The notes under the pieces are model-generated. The model saw only the letters and a program-made list of their open reading frames with translations. It was not told where the DNA came from and made no database searches. A stretch of 64,000 nucleotides of DNA from Planotetraspora sp. A-T 1434 (GTDB lineage: Bacteria; Actinomycetota; Actinomycetes; Streptosporangiales; Streptosporangiaceae). Made by a program: the position numbers and the translations under genes. Positions 17,611 to 26,776 of this stretch are shown here, in pieces. Each line of letters begins with the position of its first letter. Position 1 is the stretch's first letter. The stretch spans positions 29,982 through 93,981 of the forward strand of contig NZ_JAOEGB010000030.1 of NCBI RefSeq assembly GCF_025420585.1. Reading direction: 5' to 3'.

Positions 17611-19245
17611 TCATGCGCCGGGGGCGCTCGCATCGAGCAGACGCCCCCCGGACAGCCGCAGCCGGCGGGTCACTCCGATCTCGGCCAGGAACCGCTCGTC
17701 GTGGCTGACCACCACGAAGGCGCCCTGGTACGACTGCAGGGCGCTTTCGAGCTGGGCGACGCTGACCAGGTCGAGGTTGTTCGTCGGCTCGTCGAGGAGG
17801 AGCAACTGCGGCGCCGGTTCGGCGTACAGGACGCAGGCCAGGGTGGCGCGCAGCCGCTCGCCGCCGGACAGCGCCCCGACCGGGAGGTGGATGCGGGAGC
17901 CCCGGAACAGGAAGCGGGCGAGCAGGTTCATCCGGTCCGCCTCCGGCATTCCGGGCGCGAACGCGGCCAGGTTCTCCGCCACCGTGCGGTCGAGATCCAG
18001 CAGGTCCAGCCGTTGCGACAGGTACGCGACCCGGCCGTCGGCCCGCCTGGTCCCGCCGCTCTCCGGCTCCAGGTCGCCGTTGACCACGCGCAGCACGGTC
18101 GACTTGCCGGCACCGTTGGGGCCGGTCAGAGCGATCCGCTCGGGCCCCCGGATCACCAGGTCGGCGCCCTCCCCGGCGAACAGGGCCCGCTCACCGTAGC
18201 GGACCTGCATCCGTTCGCCGAGAAAGACCGTACGTCCGGCCGGGACGTTGGTCCCGGGCAGTTCCAGCGCGATCCTGTCCTCGTCGCGCAGGGCGCGGCT
18301 CGCCTCGTCGAGCCGGGCCTTGGCGTCGCTGACCCGCGCGGTGTGCGTCTCGTTGGACCTCCCCGCCGACTCCTGGGCGCGCCGCTTCATCGTCCCGGCG
18401 AAGATCTTGGGTAGGCCGGCGCTCTTGAGGTTGCGGGCGGCGTTGCCGGCCCGGCGCGCGGCCCGCTCACGGGCCTGCTGCATCTCTCGCTTCTCCCGCT
18501 TGACCTCCTGCTCGGCGTTGCGGACGTTCTTCTGGGCGACCTCCCGCGCGGCGCGTACGGCTTCCTCGTAGTCGGTGAAGTTCCCGCCGTAGAACCGGAG
18601 CTCGCCCCGGTCGAGCTCGGCGATGCGGTCCACCAGGTCGAGCAGTGCCCGGTCGTGGCTGACCAGCAGCAGGCAGCCGTTCCAGTCCTCGAGCACGCCG
18701 TAGAGCCTGCGGCGTGCGTCGAGATCGAGGTTGTTGGTCGGCTCGTCGAGCAGCAGGACGTCGGGCCGCTTGAGCAGCTGTGCGGCCAGGCCGAGGGAGA
18801 CGACCTGGCCGCCGCTGAGGGTGTGCAGGCGCCGGGTGAGGGTGACGTCCCCGAGGTCGAGCCGGTCAAGCTGGGCGCGGGTGCGCTCCTCGATGTCCCA
18901 GTCGTTGCCGATCGTGGTGAAGTGATCTTCGCTCGCGTCTCCGGACTCGATGGCGTCAAGCGCCGCGATCACCGGGGCGATCCCGAGGACCTCGGCCACG
19001 GTCAGGTCGCCGGCCAGCGGCAGCGTCTGGGGCAGGTAGCCCAGCACTCCCTCCACCGTGACGGATCCGGCGGCCGGGCGAAGCGCACCGGCTATCAGCC
19101 TGAGCAGTGTGCTCTTACCCGCGCCGTTGGGCGCCACCAGGCCGGTGCGTCCTGCCGGGATGGTGAAAGAGAGGTCCTCGAACACCGGGGTGTCGTCGGG
19201 CCAGGAGAAGGACAGGTTGGAAACCCTGATGAGGGCGTCGGACAT
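17611..19245 (-). CDS. ABC-F family ATPase (ribosome-associated, possible antibiotic resistance)
   Basis: The protein of about 544 residues has two ABC ATPase domains and no membrane segments, which defines ABC-F. Walker A motifs are A-P-N-G-A-G-K-S-T and G-P-N-G-A-G-K-S-T; signatures are L-S-G-G-Q and L-S-G-G-E; Walker B segments end in L-L-L-D-E-P-T-N-N-L-D. A charged linker of about 80-90 residues (K/R/E-rich) joins them and would reach into the ribosome. ABC-F proteins either protect ribosomes from macrolide/lincosamide/pleuromutilin drugs or act as translation factors; this sequence does not tell which. I chose the ATG at 19245 rather than 19272 because the ATPase fold starts directly after it. 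Confidence 0.92.
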   Translation of the reverse strand: MSDALIRVSNLSFSWPDDTPVFEDLSFTIPAGRTGLVAPNGAGKSTLLRLIAGALRPAAGSVTVEGVLGYLPQTLPLAGDLTVAEVLGIAPVIAALDAIESGDASEDHFTTIGNDWDIEERTRAQLDRLDLGDVTLTRRLHTLSGGQVVSLGLAAQLLKRPDVLLLDEPTNNLDLDARRRLYGVLEDWNGCLLLVSHDRALLDLVDRIAELDRGELRFYGGNFTDYEEAVRAAREVAQKNVRNAEQEVKREKREMQQARERAARRAGNAARNLKSAGLPKIFAGTMKRRAQESAGRSNETHTARVSDAKARLDEASRALRDEDRIALELPGTNVPAGRTVFLGERMQVRYGERALFAGEGADLVIRGPERIALTGPNGAGKSTVLRVVNGDLEPESGGTRRADGRVAYLSQRLDLLDLDRTVAENLAAFAPGMPEADRMNLLARFLFRGSRIHLPVGALSGGERLRATLACVLYAEPAPQLLLLDEPTNNLDLVSVAQLESALQSYQGAFVVVSHDERFLAEIGVTRRLRLSGGRLLDASAPGA

Positions 19246-19341
19246 CGAATCGCTTTCGCGTTCGGCCGGCACGGCGAAGCCCGTCCGGCGAAATGGTCAG
19301 GACACGAGGACATCGCCAACGGCGGTCACGCGATCTGCGCG

Positions 19342-19401
19342 TCACCGATGGCCATGAGATCCGGGATCACCCGGAGATGTCGTCGTCGCCTGCCATGTCA
19401 T
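19342..19401 (-). promoter_or_regulatory. Possible leader peptide upstream of the ABC-F gene
   Basis: A 19-codon frame (ATG 19401, stop at 19342) is preceded by a GGAG about 2 nt upstream and followed by small GC-rich inverted repeats before the ABC-F start. Resistance ABC-F genes are often controlled by ribosome-stalling leaders, so the arrangement is suggestive. The spacing of the Shine-Dalgarno is poor and the hairpins are weak. Confidence 0.2.
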
Positions 19402-19546
19402 GCTCCGTTCCGCCATTACTGCCCCAATACGTTATCAGCCCGAGAGCCCCTGCTTCGTTCGCCGACGCCTCCTGCCGGCCTCCTGACCGACGGCGACGCC
19501 GAGCCGCGTACGTGATCCATGCGGCAACCATCCGGATGGAGGGCCC

Positions 19547-20125
19547 TCAGTGGATGGGCAGGCCTGGATGTGGGGCGCTGGGAACAATGCCCATCATGGT
19601 GTTGGTGATTGCCCACCGTTCGTGGTCCCGCCATGCGCCGTCGATGAACAGCAAGTCGGGTGAACAACCCTCGTAGCGGAAACCGTGGCGTTGGACCAGT
19701 TTCAGGGAGGCGTGGTTGCCGGGTTGGATCTGGGCTTCCAGCCGGTGGAGGCGCAACTGCTCGAAGGCGTAGCGCAGCACCAGGCCGAGACCCTCGGACA
19801 TGTACCCCCGGCCGGCGGTGGAAGCGAAGGCCGCATAGGCGAGAGAGGCCGACTGAAAGCGACCGCGGATGATGCTGTTGATGTTGATGATGCCCGCCAT
19901 GGCGCCGGTGTCCCGCACACACACCAGTAGGCATTCGGCGGACAGAGGGTCGTCGAATCGCCGGAGGTAGGTTTGGAATTCCCCCGGTGTGGTGGGCAGG
20001 GACACCCACGGATGGTGCAGGTCGACGCTGGCACGTACCAGTTCGATGAATTCGTCCTGATCACGCATGGTGATCGGGCGCAAGGTCACGGAGAACCCAG
20101 GTCGTGTGGTGACCGTCGTGGTCAA
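19547..20125 (-). CDS. GNAT acetyltransferase, RimJ/RimL type
   Basis: The 192-residue single-domain N-acetyltransferase begins with the R-P-I-T-M-R-D substrate strand and carries the acetyl-CoA loop region G-R-G-Y-M-S-E-G near residue 108, then R-L-E-A-Q-I-Q-P-G-N-H-A-S, characteristic of the RimJ/RimL group. Members acetylate N-termini of ribosomal proteins or small-molecule amines. Its ATG overlaps the stop of the upstream CGNR gene by four bases, so the two are translationally coupled. The acceptor is unknown. Confidence 0.88.
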   Translation of the reverse strand: MTTTVTTRPGFSVTLRPITMRDQDEFIELVRASVDLHHPWVSLPTTPGEFQTYLRRFDDPLSAECLLVCVRDTGAMAGIININSIIRGRFQSASLAYAAFASTAGRGYMSEGLGLVLRYAFEQLRLHRLEAQIQPGNHASLKLVQRHGFRYEGCSPDLLFIDGAWRDHERWAITNTMMGIVPSAPHPGLPIH

Positions 20126-20667
20126 CTTTCTCTCCTGCGAGCGCGGTAGGCGGCGGCATTCACCTTGTTACGGCATTTCGTGCCGCACCATTCTCGGCGT
20201 GACCCACGCGAACGATCCATGTACACCTGCGTGCACCCGGGTCTGCCGCACTCCCTGAGCAGCAGGGCTTCCGGCCCGCTGAGGATGTCGATGGCGGTCC
20301 GCGCGACGGACGACATCGCCTGCTCCGGAGTGGCCTCGATCCGGCGCCCCGCGGAGGTGAGCTGCGGGATTGTGGAGGGTGTGCGCGCTGCGCGATTCAC
20401 GAGCGAGAGCGCGCTCTCGTTGAAACTCTCGTCCGCCAACCTCGCGGCGATGAGCGAGTAGATCGCCTCTCGGAGTGTCACCGCCTGGGAGACATCCGAC
20501 GGTTGGCAGTTCGTGTCGCCGTCGACGACTCCGGACTCCCGGAACCACGCGTCGAGGCTCCGCGCCGATTTGAGCATTTCCAGGGGCGCTGCGTTGCGTC
20601 GCGCACGCAGCGTTCCCACGAAATCGAGCGCCGGATTGCCGCAGGGGAAGGCGTGTTCCATGGTCAT
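20122..20667 (-). CDS. ABATE / CGNR zinc-finger domain regulator
   Basis: About 181 residues. The N-terminal part starts with F-P-C-G-N-P-A-L-D-F-V, typical of the ABATE stress-response domain. The C-terminal part is a CGNR zinc finger with C-x4-C (E-C-G-R-P-G-C) and W-C-G-T-K-C-R-N-K. Such proteins are thought to be transcription factors, often next to the gene they control, here the coupled acetyltransferase. Start candidates are the ATGs at 20667 and 20661; no clear Shine-Dalgarno precedes either, so a leaderless transcript is possible. It is divergent from the epoxide-hydrolase-like gene. Confidence 0.85.
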   Translation of the reverse strand: MTMEHAFPCGNPALDFVGTLRARRNAAPLEMLKSARSLDAWFRESGVVDGDTNCQPSDVSQAVTLREAIYSLIAARLADESFNESALSLVNRAARTPSTIPQLTSAGRRIEATPEQAMSSVARTAIDILSGPEALLLRECGRPGCTQVYMDRSRGSRREWCGTKCRNKVNAAAYRARRRES

Positions 20668-20877
20668 TAGTTTGACCGCTGACGGACGGCCATGCAACTA
20701 TCGTCAGCAGTTGAACTGATGAGGCACGGACGTGCGGGTCTCATCCGGGCAGTGAGGAAGGGGGGCGCATCGTGGCGCATCCCGTTCGGGAAGGGGGCGA
20801 GCCGGCGAATCCAGCCCCGTCGCCGCGCCATCAAGTCATCCGGCTTGCGTCCGCGACCGGAACGCTTTCACAGAAAG

Positions 20878-21915
20878 GTGAATGAGATCGACAGGCGAAC
20901 GTTTTCCAAGATGCTCACCGCAGGGGCGGTCGCGGCTTCACTGCCCATGCTCTCGGGGGCCACGCTCGACAGGAAAGAACCAGCGGTTCTGCCCGGAATC
21001 AAGCCGGGAACGAACACGTCTCCTGGCTCGCTGAAACAGATCAATGCCGGCGTCCTGAACATCGGATACGCGGAAGCGGGCCCCGTCGAAGGTCCTGCGG
21101 TGATTCTTCTGCACGGCTGGCCCTACGACATTCACAGCTATGTCGACGTGGCGCCTTTGCTGGCGGCGGAGGGCTACAGGGTGATCGTCCCGTATCTCCG
21201 CGGCCATGGTACGACGCGCTTCCTCTCAAGCCACACGTTCCGGAATGCGCAGCAGTCGGTGATCGCTCTCGACATCATCGCCCTGATGGACGCCCTCAAG
21301 ATCGAAAAGGCGATCCTGGCCGGTTTCGACTGGGGATCGCGGACGGCCGATATCATCGCGGCGCTCTGGCCCGAGCGCTGTAAGGCCCTGGTGTCCGTGA
21401 CCGGCTATCTGATCACCAACCGTGAGAAGAACAAGCTGCCATTGCCACCAAAGGCCGAGTCGGCGTGGTGGTATCAGTATTATTTTGCCACGGAACGGGG
21501 CCGGCTCGGCCTCGAGGAGAACCGGCACGATTTCGCGAGGCTCATCTGGAAGAATGTCTCCCCGACGTGGGACTTCGACGATGCCACTTTCGATCGCACC
21601 GCGGCGGCCTTCGACAATCCTGACTACGTCAGCATCGTGATTCACAACTACCGGTGGCGCCTGAGTCTGGCGAAAGGTGACCCACGATACGACCGTCTCG
21701 AAAAGCGACTCGCGGAAGGTCCTGTCATCGCAGTGCCTACGATCACCCTCGACGGTGAGTTGGATCCCTTTACGCCTGCCGGCGACGGCGCGTCCTATCG
21801 CAACAAGTTCTCCGGAAAATACGCCCACCGAACTCTGAAGGGCATCGGTCACAACCTGCCGCAGGAAGCACCCGAAGCCTTCGCCGAAGCCGTCGTCGAA
21901 GTCGACGGGTTTTGA
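20878..21915 (+). CDS. Tat-exported epoxide-hydrolase-like alpha/beta hydrolase
   Basis: About 345 residues from a GTG at 20878. Homology-like sequence begins there with D-R-R-T-F-S-K, a twin-arginine motif, followed by a hydrophobic A/G/L stretch. The catalytic core has H-G-W-P-Y (oxyanion hole), nucleophile Asp151 in G-F-D-W-G, acid Asp296 and His325 in G-I-G-H-N. An aspartate nucleophile marks the epoxide hydrolase/dehalogenase branch. Codon use is visibly less G/C-biased than in neighbours, with codons such as AAA, TAT and ATT. Together with the Tat signal this suggests acquisition from a non-actinobacterial donor. AGAAAG lies immediately next to the GTG, which is closer than normal, so the start is not certain. 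Confidence 0.85.
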   Translation: MNEIDRRTFSKMLTAGAVAASLPMLSGATLDRKEPAVLPGIKPGTNTSPGSLKQINAGVLNIGYAEAGPVEGPAVILLHGWPYDIHSYVDVAPLLAAEGYRVIVPYLRGHGTTRFLSSHTFRNAQQSVIALDIIALMDALKIEKAILAGFDWGSRTADIIAALWPERCKALVSVTGYLITNREKNKLPLPPKAESAWWYQYYFATERGRLGLEENRHDFARLIWKNVSPTWDFDDATFDRTAAAFDNPDYVSIVIHNYRWRLSLAKGDPRYDRLEKRLAEGPVIAVPTITLDGELDPFTPAGDGASYRNKFSGKYAHRTLKGIGHNLPQEAPEAFAEAVVEVDGF

Positions 21916-22185
21916 TCGGCATTAGAGTTACATAACTCCGGCCTTACAGCTCTCTGGCCTCTTTATGCCTTGCGGACTGTCTCACGCCGTCCGCCGCCGG
22001 CCGTACGGGTGCGCGACCCGGTACGCGAGCGCCCGGAAGGTGCGCCCGGCCCGCTTCTGATCTGCGGCGCGACAGGCGTGGACGGCACGTGAAGCAGACG
22101 TGCACGAGGTGTCAATGCCGGGGCGCTTCCATGGGGACGTGATCGGAACGACCGATCGCAGGTGACCCAGGGGGAGTAGCTCCCG

Positions 22186-23136
22186 ATGACCGACAAGAAG
22201 ATCATCGCCGTGGTCGGCGCCACCGGCCAGCAGGGCGGCGGTCTGGCCCGTGCCATCCTCGACGACCCGGCGGGACGGTTCGCCCTCCGCGCGCTCACGC
22301 GGCGGCCCGACTCGGACGCCGCGAAGGCGCTGGCCGACCGCGGCGCCGAGGTCGTGGCCGCGGACGCCGACGACGAGGCCAGTCTGACGAGGGCACTGCA
22401 GGGCGCGTACGGCGCCTACTTCGTCACCGCGTTCTGGGAGCTCCAGTCCGTAGAGCGTGAGCAGGCCCAGGCCCGCGCGATGGCCGCGGCCGCCAAGGCC
22501 GCAGGGCTCCAGCACGTCATCTGGTCGACGCTGCCGGACACCCGCAAGCACATCCCGCTCCACGACGATCGCGTGCCGACGCTGCACGGCAAGTACAAGG
22601 TGCCGCACTTCGACGGCAAGGGCGAGGCCGACTCGTTCTTCACCGACGCGGGTGTGCCGACCACGTTCCTGTCCACCACGTTCTACTTCGAGGCGTTCCT
22701 CGATCTCTTCCGCCCGGCGCGCGGTGAGGATGGCACGCTCGCGCTCCACCTCCCGATGGGCGACCGGAGGCTCCCCGGGATCGCGGCCGAGGACATCGGC
22801 CGCACCGCGTTCGGCATCTTCGAGCGCGGCACGGGGCTGGCCGGGCAGACGGTCAACGTCTCCGGCGAGAACCTGACCGGCGAGGAGTACGCCGCGGCGT
22901 TCGGCAAGGAACTCGGCGAGAACGTCGTCTACCGGCCGATGAGCCTGGACGTGGTGCGCGCGATGTCGTTCCCGGGCGCCGACGACGCCGCGAACATGTT
23001 CTTCTTCTACGCCGAGCACGAGGACGCGTTCGCCGGCGTCCGCGACCCCGAAAAGGTGCGGGAGCTCAACCCGCGGCTGCAGGACTTCGCCACCTGGCTC
23101 GCCGCCAACCACGACAAGTTCGGAGACCTGCGATGA
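22186..23136 (+). CDS. NmrA-family NAD(P)-binding protein
   Basis: The 316-residue atypical short-chain dehydrogenase has an N-terminal G-A-T-G-Q-Q-G-G dinucleotide motif near residue 11 and D-A-D-D-E-A-S-L downstream. NmrA-like proteins bind NAD(P) and act as redox sensors or reductases; the canonical SDR Tyr-x3-Lys is not evident. GGGGGAG stands upstream of the ATG. Its stop overlaps the next start by four bases, making it the first gene of a coupled set NmrA, LLM, FMN reductase. The function in the set may be reduction of, or sensing through, nicotinamide cofactor. Confidence 0.88.
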   Translation: MTDKKIIAVVGATGQQGGGLARAILDDPAGRFALRALTRRPDSDAAKALADRGAEVVAADADDEASLTRALQGAYGAYFVTAFWELQSVEREQAQARAMAAAAKAAGLQHVIWSTLPDTRKHIPLHDDRVPTLHGKYKVPHFDGKGEADSFFTDAGVPTTFLSTTFYFEAFLDLFRPARGEDGTLALHLPMGDRRLPGIAAEDIGRTAFGIFERGTGLAGQTVNVSGENLTGEEYAAAFGKELGENVVYRPMSLDVVRAMSFPGADDAANMFFFYAEHEDAFAGVRDPEKVRELNPRLQDFATWLAANHDKFGDLR

Positions 23137-24215
23137 CAGCCATGCAGTTCGGCATCTTCACGGTTGGCGACATCACGCCCGATCCCACGACCGGGCGCGC
23201 TCCGACCGAGTACGAGCGGATCAAGCGGTTGGTCGAGATGGCGCTGAAGGCGGAGGAGGTGGGCCTCGACGTCTTCGCGACGGGCGAGCACCACAATCCG
23301 CCCTTCATGACGTCCTCGCCCACCACGATCCTCGGCTACATCGCGGCGCGGACCAGCAAGATCCTGCTGTCGACGTCGACGACGCTGATCACCACCAACG
23401 ACCCAGTGAAGATCGCCGAGGATTACGCGACGCTCCAGCACCTCGCGGACGGCCGGATCGACCTGATCATGGGCCGCGGTAACACGGGCCCGGTGTATCC
23501 GTGGTTCGGCAAGGACATCCGCGACGGGATCGCGCTCGCGGTGGAGAACTACGCGCTGCTGCGCCGGTTGTGGCGCGAGGACGTGGTCGACTGGCAGGGC
23601 AGGTTCCGCACGCCGCTGCAGGCGTTCACCTCGACCCCCCGCCCGCTCGACGGCGTGCCGCCGTTCGTCTGGCATGGTTCCATCCGCAGCCCGGAGATCG
23701 CCGAGCAAGCCGCCTACTACGGCGACGGGTTCTTCCACAACAACGTCCTGCTGCCGATAGAGCACACCCGGCAGATGGTCGACCTGTACCGCACCCGGTT
23801 CGAGCACTACGGGCACGGGCCGGCCGACCAGGCGATCGTCGGGCTCGGCGGGCACGTTTTCATGCGGCGCAATTCCCAGGACGCGATCGCCGAGTTCCGG
23901 CCGTACTTCGACAACTCCCCGGCGTACGGCAACGGGCCGTCGCTCGAGGAGACCATGCGGTACACGCCGCTGGTGGTGGGCAGCCCGCAGGAGGTCATCG
24001 ACACGACGCTCCAGTTCCGGGAGCACTTCGGCCACTACCAGCGCCAGCTGTTCAACGTCGACGGCATGGGCCTGCCCCACAAGGCGGTGCTGGAGAATAT
24101 CGAAATGCTCGGTGAAGAAGTCGTCCCCGTGCTCCGTAAGGAGTTCGCGGCAGTGCGTCCGGCGCACATCCCGGACCCGCCGACGCACGAGTCACTGAAG
24201 GCGGCGAGAGCCTGA
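23133..24215 (+). CDS. LLM-class flavin-dependent monooxygenase (CE1758-like)
   Basis: The 360-residue TIM-barrel flavoprotein of the bacterial luciferase-like group has the typical N-terminal Q-F-G-I-F-T-V-G and V-F-A-T-G-E-H-H segments. It needs reduced flavin from a partner, and the gene directly after it encodes an FMN reductase overlapping by one base. This pairing matches the LLM duo described for the CE1758/CE1759 families. The natural substrate of those duos is unknown to me. The upstream NmrA gene is also coupled. A remnant of a different LLM protein lies 6 kb upstream at 17342. Confidence 0.88.
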   Translation: MTAMQFGIFTVGDITPDPTTGRAPTEYERIKRLVEMALKAEEVGLDVFATGEHHNPPFMTSSPTTILGYIAARTSKILLSTSTTLITTNDPVKIAEDYATLQHLADGRIDLIMGRGNTGPVYPWFGKDIRDGIALAVENYALLRRLWREDVVDWQGRFRTPLQAFTSTPRPLDGVPPFVWHGSIRSPEIAEQAAYYGDGFFHNNVLLPIEHTRQMVDLYRTRFEHYGHGPADQAIVGLGGHVFMRRNSQDAIAEFRPYFDNSPAYGNGPSLEETMRYTPLVVGSPQEVIDTTLQFREHFGHYQRQLFNVDGMGLPHKAVLENIEMLGEEVVPVLRKEFAAVRPAHIPDPPTHESLKAARA

Positions 24216-24832
24216 TGAAGCGCACCATCGCCGTTGTGTCCGCCGGGCTCGGCCTCCCGTCGTCGAGCCGGCTGCTCGCCGACCGGCTGGCCGCGGCCAC
24301 GGAGCGGGAGCTGCGCCAGTTGGGCGACGAGGCCGAGGTGCGCGTGGTGGAGGTCCGCGACCACGCGCACGACCTGGTCAACAACCTGGTCAGAGGCTAC
24401 CCGTCCCCGGAGCTCCAGGATGCGCTCCACGCGGTGACGGGAGCCGACGGGCTGATCACGGTGACGCCCACGTTCGCCGCCTCCTACAGCGGAATGTTCA
24501 AGACGTTCTTCGACGTCCTCGGCATGATGGACGGCGAGGCGCTGGCGGGCAAGCCGGTGCTGATCAGCGCGACCGGCGGCACCGCGAGGCACTCGCTCGT
24601 GCTGGAGCACGCTCTGCGGCCGTTGTTCACCTATCTGCGGGGTGTGGTGGTGCCGACCTCGGTGTTCGCGGCGCCGGAGGACTGGGGCGGCGCGGCCGCC
24701 CCGGACCTGCTGGCCCGCCGGATCGACCGGGCCGCGGCTCAGCTCGCCGCGGAGATCCACCGGCGAGATGCGCCGGTTGGCCGAGATCCGTTCGAGCCGA
24801 CGCCGTTCGAAGACCTCCTCAATGCGGGCTGA
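24215..24832 (+). CDS. NADPH-dependent FMN reductase (CE1759-like)
   Basis: The 205-residue flavodoxin-like reductase has an S-x-G-L-G-L-P-S-S-S-R start loop that fits FMN phosphate binding and a P-T-F-A-A-S-Y-S-G segment. It would supply reduced FMN to the monooxygenase encoded upstream; the TGATG overlap implies near-stoichiometric translation. A family resemblance to the CE1759 half of the LLM duo supports this. It ends 68 nt before the SARP gene. Confidence 0.88.
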   Translation: MKRTIAVVSAGLGLPSSSRLLADRLAAATERELRQLGDEAEVRVVEVRDHAHDLVNNLVRGYPSPELQDALHAVTGADGLITVTPTFAASYSGMFKTFFDVLGMMDGEALAGKPVLISATGGTARHSLVLEHALRPLFTYLRGVVVPTSVFAAPEDWGGAAAPDLLARRIDRAAAQLAAEIHRRDAPVGRDPFEPTPFEDLLNAG

Positions 24833-24900
24833 CCCGGAATATCGGCCGTACGCCGGCGGTTGCGCCGCTTGAGTGTGCGGTCGGTTCCCGAGGAGGTCTG

Positions 24901-26769
24901 GTGGGCGAACAGCTGCGGTTCGAGCTGCTCGGTCCGGTGCGTGCCTGGCGCGGGGACGTTGAGATCGATCTTGGCTCCCCGCAGCAGCGGGCGATCCTCG
25001 CGATCCTCCTGCTACAGGCAGGCACGCCCGCCTCGGCCGACCAACTGGTCACGGCGATCTGGGGCGGCGCTCCGCCGCCCGCCGCGATCGGCATGGTCCG
25101 CTCGTACGTGTCCCGGCTGCGCCGCGTGCTCGATCCCGGCCACCCGGCGGCGGTGATCGAGTCGGTCGGCGGCGGCTACGCGGTGCGGGCCGAGGAGCTC
25201 GACCTCACCGAGTTCCAGCGGCAGCTCGGGGTCGCCAGGGAGGCCCGCCGCGCCGGTGACGCGCCCGCCGCGGCGACCGCGCTGCGCACCGCGCTCGATC
25301 TGTGGCACGGCACGCCGCTCGCCGGCGTCAACGGCGAGTACGCCGAATTCGAACGCACCCGGCTCGGGCAGTTGCGGCTCACGGTGATCGAAGACTTGGC
25401 GGCGGCTGACATCGAGTCGGGCAGGCCCGTCGAGGCGGCCGCCGAGCTGGCAGAGGTGATCGCCGAGCAGCCGCTGCGGGAACGGCCACGCGAGCTGCTG
25501 ATGCTCGCGTTGTACCGGTCGGGCCGGCAGGCCGACGCGCTCGCCGTGTTCGGGGAGGTCCAGCGGCTGCTCGCCGACGAGCTGGGCCTGGACCCCGGCC
25601 CGGACCTGCGGGAGATGCAGCGGCGGATCCTCGTGTCGGACCCGGCGCTGGCCGCTACCGCCGCCCCGACGCTGGCGGTAACTCCGTCGCGCATCCCCGC
25701 GCAGCTGCCGCCGGACCTGCCGGACTTCGTCGGCCGAGACGAGACGAAATCTCGTATGGCCGACGCACTGACCCCGTCCGGCGCGAGCGTGCCGGTGGTC
25801 GGTGTCGAGGGGCTCGCCGGCATCGGCAAGACCACTCTCGCCGTGCACGTCGGGCATGTGGTCGCCGCGAGCTTCCCAGACGGTCAGCTGTTCGTCGACC
25901 TCGGCGCGGCCGGCGAGCCGCTGGCCGAGCTGTTGCGTGGCGTCGGCGTGCCGTACGCGGGGCTGCCCGAGTCGTTCAGCGAGCGGGTGGCGTTGTGGCG
26001 GACGCTGACCACCGGCCGCCGGCTGCTCGTCGTGCTGGACGACGCCCGCGACACCGAGCAGGTGCGGCCGCTGCTGCCCGGCCCAGGCGGGTCCGCGGTG
26101 ATGATCACTGCGCGGCAGCGGCTGTACGGCCTGGCGTACGCGCACTGGCTGAAGCTGGGCGGGCTGAGCGAGGACGACTCGGTCGCCCTGCTGGAACGGC
26201 TCATCGGCGTCGAACGGGTGCGCCCGGAGCAGGCGGACATCCGCGAGATCGTCCGGAACACCGCCGGCCTGCCGCAGGTGCTGCAGGTGGTCGGCGCGCG
26301 GGTCGCCGCCCGGCCGGGCTGGAGCATCGCGGAGGCGAGGCAACGGCTCGCCAGGCCCGAGCCCGGCTCGCCAGTGCTCCCGCCGGACTGCGCGGCCATC
26401 GACCGGCCGTACACCTCGGCGATGGAGCAGCTGTCACCCGCGCAGGCGATGGCGTTCCGCCTGCTCTCCTTGGCGGATCGGCCGGACGTCTCGCTCGCCG
26501 CCGCTTCGGCCCTGTTGGACCTGCCGCCCGGCGACACCTCGGCGCTGCTGGAGTCCCTCGTGGACATGCACCTGCTGGAGCCTGGCGGCCCGGACCGGTA
26601 CTACTACCAGGAGCCACTGTGGAATTTCGCCCGCAGCCGCGCGTTCGCCGACGACGGTCCTGAAGCGAGCCAGGCGGCGCTGACCAGGCTCGCCCGGTTC
26701 TACAGCGCGGAGGAGGCTCGGTTTGGCGCCGGACACCACTTCAATGAGCGACTGCGCCTTCAGATCTAG
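24901..26769 (+). CDS. AfsR/SARP-type regulator with NB-ARC domain, short C-terminus
   Basis: The 622-residue GTG-start protein has GAGGAGG 7 nt upstream. Domains in order are an OmpR-like winged helix (about residues 10-95), a bacterial transcriptional activation domain (100-245) and an NB-ARC ATPase whose P-loop reads G-L-A-G-I-G-K-T-T near residue 305. AfsR-type relatives continue with a TPR region; here the protein stops soon after the ATPase with an abrupt non-homologous tail, so the C-terminus looks truncated. It probably activates nearby genes, with the coupled NmrA/LLM/reductase set as the obvious candidate. Loss of the TPR sensor part may make it constitutive or inactive. Confidence 0.88.
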   Translation: MGEQLRFELLGPVRAWRGDVEIDLGSPQQRAILAILLLQAGTPASADQLVTAIWGGAPPPAAIGMVRSYVSRLRRVLDPGHPAAVIESVGGGYAVRAEELDLTEFQRQLGVAREARRAGDAPAAATALRTALDLWHGTPLAGVNGEYAEFERTRLGQLRLTVIEDLAAADIESGRPVEAAAELAEVIAEQPLRERPRELLMLALYRSGRQADALAVFGEVQRLLADELGLDPGPDLREMQRRILVSDPALAATAAPTLAVTPSRIPAQLPPDLPDFVGRDETKSRMADALTPSGASVPVVGVEGLAGIGKTTLAVHVGHVVAASFPDGQLFVDLGAAGEPLAELLRGVGVPYAGLPESFSERVALWRTLTTGRRLLVVLDDARDTEQVRPLLPGPGGSAVMITARQRLYGLAYAHWLKLGGLSEDDSVALLERLIGVERVRPEQADIREIVRNTAGLPQVLQVVGARVAARPGWSIAEARQRLARPEPGSPVLPPDCAAIDRPYTSAMEQLSPAQAMAFRLLSLADRPDVSLAAASALLDLPPGDTSALLESLVDMHLLEPGGPDRYYYQEPLWNFARSRAFADDGPEASQAALTRLARFYSAEEARFGAGHHFNERLRLQI

Positions 26770-26776
26770 GGGACAG

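Noticed and set aside
22186..26769. Natural-product biosynthetic cluster around the SARP gene
   Set aside because: There are no PKS, NRPS, terpene or RiPP core genes nearby; only the NmrA, LLM and FMN-reductase genes accompany the regulator.
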